Shown here: positions 55,335 to 64,000 of the stretch, one piece after another
How positions within the stretch are numbered: the first letter of the stretch is position 1
Layout: each line of letters begins with the position of its first letter
The notes under the pieces: model-generated
Databases searched by the model: none
The model's input: the letters and a program-made list of their open reading frames with translations, nothing else
What the model was told of the DNA's origin: nothing
Assembly (NCBI GenBank): GCA_014529385.2
Contig: CM043971.1
Location: forward strand, 61,641,209 to 61,705,208
Direction of reading: 5' to 3'
Source of the DNA: Adiantum capillus-veneris
Lineage: Eukaryota > Streptophyta > Polypodiopsida > Polypodiales > Pteridaceae
DNA length: 64,000 nucleotides
Translations under genes and position numbers: made by a program

Positions 55335-58300
55335 TCACTCTTTATCGGGCACTTGCAAAAACTGCAAGGTGACTTTGTTCTTCAGCTCCACTGTTGAGTA
55401 GCCTACAAACCTTGATGTCAGGTTGTTGATCACTGGCCCAAATATTTGTGTTCGCCAAGTGAAGAATCCTGTGTAGAACGCTTCCTCGAATGCCAGCATA
55501 TTGTGAGAAGGTAGAAACATACACCTGGCGTAGAAGCCATAGAGGACTTCGTCGAAAGGTTGGCCACTGAGATCATAGCACAACCCTTTGTTACCCTCGA
55601 GGAATGACATCCAAGGAGTGCTTGCTTACTCTGGCTCATTGAACACTTTGATGCAGATAAGCAGCATTCGGTAAATTTTGTATAGCATAGCACATGACAA
55701 ATCTGGTAGACTTTTAAAGAATGACATGGCGCCCTTTAGGGTTTTCACCATGTATTCTTCAATCGATTGTCCCTTTTCTCGAGCACGCAATTTGGGGTAA
55801 TTCAGCCAAGTTGGCTACTTATTTAGTAGTGCCTCATGTGCTATCCAGGTCCTTACTCTTGGTACATGATAGAAGGTAGGATCCTTTTGCAGGGAGGCAC
55901 GTGCTCTTGTGAAAATAATCAATTACCTTGGATTCTTGTTCAGTCAGCTCAACCTCCACTTTGGGTGGTCTTGATCTGCACCCTCGACTTTCATGTCGGT
56001 GTAAAGCCTTTCTTTTACTTGCAGTAACTCCACTTTAATCAGAGGATAGGGCAGGGATTATTGGTGCCATTACACATTTATTTGATTGGGAGTAAGTTGT
56101 GTGACATTGACGGAGTGAAGTACTCTCAGCTCCCAATCCATTGCTACCTTCCACTTCTCATCTACCTCTTGTGTAATTTCTTCCTTCAGTGCATCTTCTT
56201 CAGCCTTTGAGAGCTGGACCATTGGCATTGTGTCTGCTTTGATAATTGGTACTTGAAACTCCTCTTTGCCACTTAGCTCTACTGCTGGCTGTGTCTCCAT
56301 GTCAACAAATGAGACTGAGGGGATTTCTATTTGAGGTTGCTCTGAAGTGCCTACCTCGCGTTTCCGGCCTTCCCTCTCTCAATAGCTGGCTGACTCTTTT
56401 GAGTTCAGCTATTTCCTTCAGCAGCTTGTCTTCTCTTTGGACCCGCATCAAGGCCAGGTCTCTGCGCTGAGACTGCTCTAATTTCAGCTCCAACTCGAGG
56501 TCTTTATTTTTCCTTTCTACCGCCTTGTAGTCCTCGTCTATTCCTTTGATCGAGGCAACGACTGGATTCTCTCGTATTTGCCGCAATAATATTGCATGAT
56601 CATTGATTTGTTGTTCTGAGTACTGTAGGGAAGCATTGGCTACATCTAACTATACCTGGATCTTTTGAGTTGGTAGGGTGGTAGTTAGAAGTTCATTTGT
56701 AACTTCCATCAGTTGATCATCCTTTGCTTTGCATGCACCTGACAGTTTTGTGAGCAACTCACCCAGTTCCTCTATTTCTTTCTGTTGCTTATCTCTTCCG
56801 AGATGATGTTGTCCAGCTTCCGCTCTCAACTCCTGCACTTGCCTCTGTAGATCGGTGATGACATTGAATCTGTCGTCGAGCTTCCCTTGGAGTGCGTCAA
56901 TCAACATCTCTAACTCTTTGGCCTTTGTGCTACGGCCAAGTGCCTTTGAGCGAAGTCGTTCTGTCATCTCCTGCATTTGCTTAGCATACTCAGTAGCTTG
57001 CAGGATGACTTCGTCATTTGACTACCAGTCTTCATTTTGTGATAGTTGTCTTGATGTTTTTGCAGATTCTTGGGTGTCCTTTGGCTGCATCATGACGGCT
57101 GGTTGTTGTTGTTGCCCTTGTGGCTTCTGCTGATCTTTTTCCATTGAGGTAGAGGGTGGTGCCTTGGCCTTCTCTTGCTGTGTTGAGGTAGAGGGTGCTT
57201 CCTCGGCCTCTTGTTCTCCTGTGTGCTCAAACTTTGCACTGCCTCTTCTGGTGCAAGACTGGTTGCCTTTTTTGTCTCTAGCTCTTTCTCTATTTGTTGC
57301 TCTTGAGTAGATACAGCTGCTTGTTGTGCTGATTTTGCTGCTTCTTGTTGTTCAGGTTCTTGTGTAGATTCAACTGCTTTTTCCTGTTCAGGATCTGTCT
57401 CTTTTTTTTTCTCATTTGTTGTGGTTCTATCTGCCGGTGATGGTGGTGGGCTCGGCATCGGGTGATCTTGGTGTTCGGAAACAGGAGAAGAGATGCCGGG
57501 AGACACATCACCTTGAGCATGTTGTTCTTCTCCTTGTGCAGTGGCTTCCTCTGCTTGCTTTTGCTATTTTGCCGCCTCTTTAGCTTTACTTGCTGCTTCT
57601 TGTGCTTCTTTTAGCTTTAAAGCTTTTGCTTCTTGATACATCCATTCCAAGGATTCCGTGGGGTCTTCAGCCTGCTTCTTGGTGTGATGCTTGGTCTTGG
57701 TCCTTTAAGCCCAATAGGCACCCACTTTTTCGGGTCCTTCCCTTGTGGTTGGCAACTGCATTGGTATGAGTATTTCTCTCTTTTAAATCGGGCTTCAGGC
57801 TCCTCCTGGTGTGCTGCCACAGCTTTTCTCTTCATTTCCTCCCGTCGTGCTCTTTTTTCTTCATTATCTGAGCTATCACTGCTTTGCCATTCGGGCGAGC
57901 TCTTAGCAGACTCTTCATCTGACTTGTATGATCTCTTGGAAGATCTTGTAGCTCGAGGACATGGTTGAGCTGACACTATCCAAGTGCTTTGATTTGGGGC
58001 AGGTGGTAGGTTGTCGGCCATGCCGATGGCATGGTATGCAATCCTGGTCAAAACTTTTGGTGCACCCAGGTATGTGATCTTCCTTCCTTCTTTGTCCCTT
58101 TCATGTGGACAAAACATATTGTGCGTGGTCAATTGGCTGCCTGGTTGTTGACTTGAGGACTTGCGTAAAGGTGGTGGCAACCGCATGATTGGGCGTGGTA
58201 TATCTTGGCGGCATCTTAGCAAGGAAATGGAAATGCTGATGGTATAACCTTGCGGGCTCCTCCACCTGTTTGTGAATAAGGTCTGCAAATGTGGCTACGA

Positions 58301-58799
58301 TGGTTTCTTTAGTGAAAGTTCCAACCGTTTTCCTATCTCTTGCCCTCATTGTCATTCCTTATGTGGGTGGTCTGAGTGCTTCTGCCACTATCTCCTTGGT
58401 AATTACCACTTCAACTTTATTACCTTGGGGGTCAGAAATCTGAGCGGTTCCATCTTCTTTGATCGTGGAAAAAAGCTCGTAAGCTTTTTGGAAGTCCACT
58501 CTGCACGGCTCTCATTCATAGAAACCTCTGAGCCCTAGCCTTTGATTGGCTTCTTTGGTCTCTGGCTTTGCAGCGACATTATACACTTCTTTTGGTAGAA
58601 GCTGCAGCTCTACCTGATGTCCCGCTTCACTCTTGAATCTTCCAGTGAATACTGTGGTGTGATGCTCTTCAAGCTGTTCTTTTGAAAGATAAGTTGCCTT
58701 GGCATTTTTTACTGAATCAGGGTCCAGTTGGTATGCTAGTAGCTCTTGCAACTTTTCTTTTTGGTTGAGCTTCTTCTTGGCCCTCTCTGATGCTTGCAT
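55335..58799 (-). pseudogene. Long coiled-coil, low-complexity gene of unknown family, broken
   Basis: Minus strand, several frames that follow on: 58799-58512 (LEEHHTTVFTGRFKSEAGHQ, then KEANQRLGLRGFYE), a shifted middle with YHQHFHFLAKMPPRYTTPNH and a TQVLKST segment near 58250-58150, APKVLTRIAYHAIGMADNLP near 58050, a charged Ser/Glu/Lys segment, a Gln/Pro/Glu-rich stretch (57506-57090), two coiled-coil segments (56976-56650 and 56586-56302, heptad-like with QRQVQELRAEAG), and an end with FDEVLYGFYARCMFLPSHNM (55570-55500). Stops and frameshifts separate them. The layout, globular head, linker, coiled coils and a second globular part, suggests a structural or gag-like protein of a repeat family, but I cannot name it. 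Confidence 0.45.
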
Positions 58800-59521
58800 G
58801 GCTCCTGTTCAACGAATAGAGAGTCACAGTTAGCAGATTTGACAGATTTTTCTCTGAAATGTCCTTTAGTCTGAATGCCTGCCAATTTTGGTCCAATGTG
58901 CTTCAAATCAATTTTTGAATAAGCATAGATGCATAAAAACATGTAAGGAACAAAATTGTAAAGTCAAAACAAAAAATTGCAACAAAAGTAAATAATCGTG
59001 ATTATTTACAGCTGAGTAATTTTTTCAACTTTTTTCCAATTTGGCATGGCAGGCTTGAAGCATATACCAAATACATACTCTGAGTGAAATATGGGCTCAT
59101 TTGGGTGCATAGGTAGAAAATGGTACCAGATTTTGGTTTTAGGTCTCTCAAACAGTAGATATAAAGGAAATTTGAGATTTTGAGCTCCACATTTGTTCAA
59201 ACTTGGCTAGTGGGCTTAGCACATCATACACGATGGAGAATGTTAAAGCTGGTAATTATTATGCTAGTGCAAATGTAGAAATGACACATCGTGAGAACAT
59301 AGATTTTCACTCGATATTTGTTTCACCACCTTTCATGGCAACATGATGGTGTTCAAGCATCGTCTACCTGCACTATTTGAACATAGGGGATGCATGAAAT
59401 CAATCTTTTCTATCATTGTCGTTTGAATATGGGGGCATCACAAGATTAATCCAAGCATCTCTCAAGTGCAGATAGTGAAGAGGCTTTGTACAAGTAGAGG
59501 GCATTATTTACACACACACAC
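58800..59521. other. Intergenic
   Basis: No gene recognised; CA-rich at 59510-59521. Confidence 0.5.
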
Positions 59522-59740
59522 AGTGTCACAGGCTGCTATTGGGATGGTTAGCAAAGTGGGCACTAGAGAGAGCACAACTTCACACATAGCCTAGACAAGT
59601 ACTTGCACAGAGACATGCTCGCACACACATAGTGTCACAGGCTGCTATTGGGACGGTTAGCAAAGTGGGCACTAGAGAGAGCACAACTTCACACATAGCC
59701 TAGACAAGCACTTGCACAGAGACATGCTCGCAAGCACTTG
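59522..59740. repeat. 109-bp tandem duplication
   Basis: AGTGTCACAGGCTGCTATTG begins at 59522 and 59631; the copies are nearly identical, so the duplication is recent. Confidence 0.9.
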
Positions 59741-59851
59741 CAACAGGCTAGAGAGAGATAGAGAGAGAAAGAGAGAGAGTGAGTTCATGGGCGACGTGGG
59801 GTTTTTTCGGGACCGCGGCCTTGTGTGTGACGCTCTTGGCAAGTGATTGCA

Positions 59852-60067
59852 TTAGTGTTTGGGAAAAGACATTTATCCAAACTTACAGAATTCCTTTTCT
59901 TGAATTTGCCAAGGGGAAATTTTAGAAAATTATATTTATTTTTAAGGTTGTTACACTATTTTTCTCTATTTTGGGACGGAATTTCTCCTTTTCTCCTTGC
60001 TTTCAACCAGTAATTTTGAAATTTAAAGAGGCGCGATATTAAGTCGAGAAACATTTTTCCCAATCAA
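59852..60067. mobile_element. Diverged hAT-type MITE, 216 bp
   Basis: Starts TTAGTGTTTGGGAAAA and ends TTTTTCCCAATCAA, with a perfect 8-bp duplication TGATTGCA at 59844-59851 and 60068-60075. Interior order (TTACACTATTTTTCTC, GGAATTTCTCCTTTTC) parallels the MITEs at 7070 and 8045. An older or separate subfamily. Confidence 0.8.
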
Positions 60068-60075
60068 TGATTGCA

Positions 60076-60658
60076 TCTGGGCGGACAGAAGTGGCAGAAG
60101 GAGAGCCCAATTAATCCTCGCTTGTTGCAGAATCCTAGCATTGTGCAGTGCTCAAAATAAACTTTTTTCCAAAAACTTGGAAAACCTACATATGTGAAAC
60201 AACAGAGGTAAATTGAAAAAATTTGAAGGTTTTTACATCAAAATAGAATGCAATGTTTAATTACAACCAAAGATAATATGTAGTTAACTTTTGCTTAATT
60301 GGGATGAGTGAAAGCGCTCTTATGCTGCCATCCGTTAGATGAGAGCAAAAGTAAGAAAAATTGAGCCCTTCTGCCAAGAGAGCATGAGGAAAACCAAATA
60401 TCCTTTAATCTCTCCTTGCTCTCTTCTTTACGCAAGCATTATCCCACTCCTCTAAGTCTTTCCCTACTATGCCTTGTACAGAATTTGTTGCTTCCACACA
60501 TTTCACTTCTTTACTGATTTATGCGCATGAATTGCCCTTAAATTCCCTTTGTACATGAACTACCCCTTTCTTTATGGAATACACCAAACTCTGTTTGTGT
60601 GACAAAGCCTTAAATATAAGGGAAATATTCAATATATCATTGAATGTCGAGTCTCAAT
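60076..60658. other. Intergenic
   Basis: No gene or repeat recognised. Confidence 0.5.
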
Positions 60659-60665
60659 CAGAGAG

Positions 60666-60764
<99 letters not shown>

Positions 60765-60822
60765 AGAAGAAGAAGAAGAAGCAGAGGAGTATTTTAACGT
60801 CGTAGGAAACTATCCCTAGAGA
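60659..60822. repeat. (GA)n tract with dispersed-repeat right flank, copy 2
   Basis: About 50 GA units with one interruption, then (AGA)n, then TTTTAACGTCGTAGGAAACT as in the copy at 32395-32555. Confidence 0.9.
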
Positions 60823-61540
60823 CCTCAAAGATCTATTTGACGAGGAGAGTTGAACTCAAGACCTTTTATTCAAGAGGAAAATGGTGTGAGAGAGAGGGAG
60901 AGATGCTTGCAGATAGGGCTTTTCCTCTTTGGGTTTTCTCGCCTTCAAATATAAAATTTAGTGGTAAATTTCAAATTGTGGGACTACACTAAACCTAGGT
61001 TTTTTTACGAGCACTGTCGTGTGCTTCTTTGAATTTGGGCATCAGCGACAGAAGGTTTATTCCTGTCCTCGTTCTCTCCCCCGCGAGTCGTAGACGAGGT
61101 GCTGGGCCTCTCCCACCCCCTGGCCAAGCTCTCTGCAAGCTCCCTGCTACAGCCACACCTGCTTGGTGTCTTGCGCACTGCATGCAATACTTCTCACCCT
61201 CTCAGCACTTGCATCACGAGCCTTTTGTTGGTTGTACCGGCAGTAGCACCCTGCAAGCGGCATCTCTCCCCTCCCTGAGAGCCTCTGACGGGCCTCCTAC
61301 CTGAAGGTATTTATGGATTTTTTTCACAGTCAGTAGGGGATGCAATTTTTTGAAAATGTGATTCGCCTTTAAAAACAAAGGTACAAACTTATGTCTTGCA
61401 CTGCCAATGGGACTCAATCTCTTTGCATGCAATCCTCAATGCAGCTCCTCGCACTCTCTCTTGCCACTCATTTGACACACTCACATACCTCCCACAATTT
61501 GGTAGCATTGATGCAAATGGGAACACAGGGCAAAGAGGGG
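60823..61540. other. Intergenic, partly GC-rich
   Basis: 61020-61310 is GC-richer and open on both strands (for example SPASRRRGAGPLPPPGQALC on plus), without a recognisable family. Could be a gene start or repeat; no support for either. Confidence 0.4.
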
Positions 61541-61543
61541 TGT

Positions 61544-61615
<72 letters not shown>
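61541..61615. repeat. (GT)9 followed by a run of about 57 G
   Basis: One of the longest G runs possible to see in the window; length in the assembly may be unreliable. Confidence 0.95.
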
Positions 61616-61616
<1 letters not shown>

Positions 61617-61740
61617 GGGGGTTTATAGCCGCTCACTAGCATAGGAAAGTGAAAACGCCATGGTAGAAATTGTAGATGGTGTAGGCAAGAGCTCCAACAA
61701 AAGCGGGAAGGAACAAGAGGTGCACATGAGCCCTAGCTAG

Positions 61741-61881
<141 letters not shown>

Positions 61882-62150
61882 TGTGCAAGTAGAGGCTTTG
61901 CTTGCTGTTGTTTAGAGATGAAGGGTAGGATTCTGAGAAAGCACATGTGCAGAGGAGGCACAAGCAGAATTGCAGCCAGATGTCGTTAGGGGGAATATTC
62001 TTCAATAATAAATTCTTTTAAAGATGCGCCAGTAGTAGACGCAATAGAAAAATAAAACCTTGAAGAGAATGGAGAGAGATTATTTGGTGCCTCACTTTAG
62101 CCACCACCATTTGTTGGAACAAATTCACCTATTTTTTTGCAAGCAGATGT

Positions 62151-62153
<3 letters not shown>

Positions 62154-62206
<53 letters not shown>
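62154..62206. repeat. (TC)n microsatellite
   Basis: About 26 TC units. Confidence 0.98.
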
Positions 62207-62209
<3 letters not shown>

Positions 62210-64000
62210 CCAAAAAGCATACTTCATCCGAGATCAATTCTATCAAGCTCCCTTCAAATGCGACAAGGTTGTGAGAATTCCACAATCATATTGCTTGGCG
62301 ATTCGAAAAATTGTTGAGTGTATCTTGCTTGAGATGGTTCGAAGAGGAGGCATCAGGGGAGGACAAGTGAGGAACATGAATAGGGAGGCGTAGGAGGACA
62401 AGAAGAAGATATCTTAAGAGGGTATCTTTTGAGAAATGCAATTCTATGAAAGGAGAACGAGTAGTCAATAGGTACCACAATTTCAAAATACTATAGAAGC
62501 ATTCACTAAAATGTGATTCTTGATGAAAGATGTGACCTCATAACACAATTGTGGAGAAAAGCCTTTGTTTAGCTTGATGTTTGAAAAGCCTGTAGCCTTT
62601 GCATCACTAATGCATGTAGCTAAAAGCATACTTTCTCCAAAGTTGAGCCGGAGCTACCCCCAAAAAACTCCTGCGTGAAAGTTGCTCAAAGCATACATGT
62701 CTTATGTTACAATTCTAGCAAGCAAAGGTGTTGCTCAGAGGCTGTCCTACCTGCGTGATGAGGATGCATCGTTGTCGTATGTAGCCTATAAAAACAACCC
62801 ATTATAGTGATGAGGATGAGATGCTTGCAACCAAAAGGCACTAATGGAGCTATCTTGTGTAAGGATCGCATTATGCATAGCCTTCGCTCCTCTAAAAACT
62901 TCTTGCTCCTGCTTGTGGCTAGAAGCTCGTTTCTGGTATGTAACCAACCAAATGCCGTTTTTAGGGTTTTGAAGCGTGCTAGGTCACATATCTAGGTTAC
63001 AGGTCTTCCAGATCTAGCAAGACAAGGTGCTGCTATCTGGCTCAAAGGCATCCTTACGGGCACGATGGTGCACTCTGTAAGAGGGTAAGGATTGAGAGCT
63101 CCGAGAATCAAAGACAGGAGTTAGGGGTTCTATCTAGGTTATCTTGTGGGGAGAGCTCGAGTGCATTTTGAGGTGCATTTCTTCAAAGTGTAGTCATGCA
63201 GACTCCAGATCTGGCTACATATGGCAACAATCCCTCATGCAATATCACTTTCGGCTCTTGATAAAGACACAAAACATTGTTGTCTCCTGACTACTGCTTA
63301 ATTTCAAGCACACGATTTTGCCTTAACTCGGTAATGAGTTCGTATTAATACACATGGCATGACTTGAAAAACAAAGGATTCATTCGATTTCCACCAGTAC
63401 CAACCCCTCATCTAAGGCATGAAAAGATTTTGCCAGGTACTACAAGGTAGCATAAATCTTTGACAAAGATGATCTGATTAATTCACAATATTTTTTTACT
63501 ATAGGCATCTCTTCCAACCTATCTCTTATTCGCGCATAAGTTGAAGATCACTTGGTCTTTAACTTAACCCTTCTTTGCCTAAGTTCATAGCCTCTTGCAT
63601 GCTCCAAATATCTACGCGATGGTTGTAGCTTCCTTCGATGAGCTCCGGCACGCGGAAGGTTCAGGTTCCGACATAGGGGTCATCAAGCCTCTACCGAGGA
63701 TGCTCCACCCTCTCATGCCAAAAGTCTGCCAACAACCCTAAAGTGGCTTTTAGATCATAGTTTGAAGCATCTATAGGTAGTTACACTAAATCTTGTCACA
63801 TTTTGTCAAATTTTTTCAAGGCAAGCTCGAAATCTAGCCTAGATTTTGCAAGTTAGTGATAACCTATGAAAATTAGAATGCATTATTTCAATTTTGAATG
63901 TCCATTAAAGAGTTCAACTCTCCACTAAACAATGTAGACTATGTATATATAATGTATATTTGTTTTTTTGTTAAATAACGATTCCATCTACCATAGTGAA
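62207..64000. other. Intergenic to the window end
   Basis: No coding, RNA or mobile-element signal that I can support. Confidence 0.5.

Noticed and set aside
55836-56470. Plus-strand frames of 63-74 codons
   Set aside because: Antisense to the coiled-coil gene on the minus strand.

Overview
The window is nuclear DNA of a land plant. The PLS-class PPR remnants, SYP5-type SNARE, chromovirus with an initiator-methionine tRNA primer site, DUF4283-type LINE fragment and hAT MITEs all fit this. The density of PPR debris and the long GA/TC tracts suggest a fern or another early-diverging vascular plant; the species cannot be fixed from sequence alone. The only long intact reading frame I find is the polyprotein of a young LTR retrotransposon.

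Layout. 0.08-2.8 kb (minus): a four-exon gene rebuilt from splice sites, 827 codons, resembling an uncharacterised DDE (RNase H-fold) transposase family and broken by two in-frame TGA codons. 3.0-3.5 kb: 3' part of a SYP5-type SNARE pseudogene. 4-8.3 kb: mostly gene-free, with a LINE ORF1 scrap and two near-identical 218-bp hAT MITEs. 8.3-17.5 kb: a pile of dead retroelements (Ty1/copia pol on plus, Ty3/gypsy gag-pol on minus, 3' end of a LINE on plus ending in poly(A)). 19.5-26.2 kb: a gene graveyard holding an alpha-tubulin pseudogene that keeps an intron, a CWC15 splicing-factor pseudogene with an internal tandem duplication, many PPR fragments, and an OTU deubiquitinase N-terminus joined to PPR sequence. 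28.9-31.2 kb (minus): decayed exon-like pieces of an unidentified gene.

35.57-44.48 kb is a complete Ty3/gypsy chromovirus on the minus strand: two 1,593-bp LTRs (two differences seen by eye), TTGCC target duplication, PBS, PPT and one uninterrupted 1,649-residue gag-pol frame with an SR-like N-terminus and a chromodomain-like C-terminus. To its right lie copia ends (45.6-46.4 kb), a decayed gypsy-like region (46.5-51.7 kb), and a second LTR-bounded unit (51.78-54.99 kb) whose inside carries a non-retroviral frame-disrupted gene. A long, broken coiled-coil/low-complexity gene of unknown type occupies 55.3-58.8 kb. The last 5 kb has a diverged MITE, a 109-bp tandem repeat and very long microsatellites.

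Nothing here looks like a co-regulated set of host genes. The window is best read as a transposon- and pseudogene-rich intergenic block in which the chromovirus is the youngest large arrival identified and possibly still able to move. Calls come from reading translations and motifs by eye; no searches were run.
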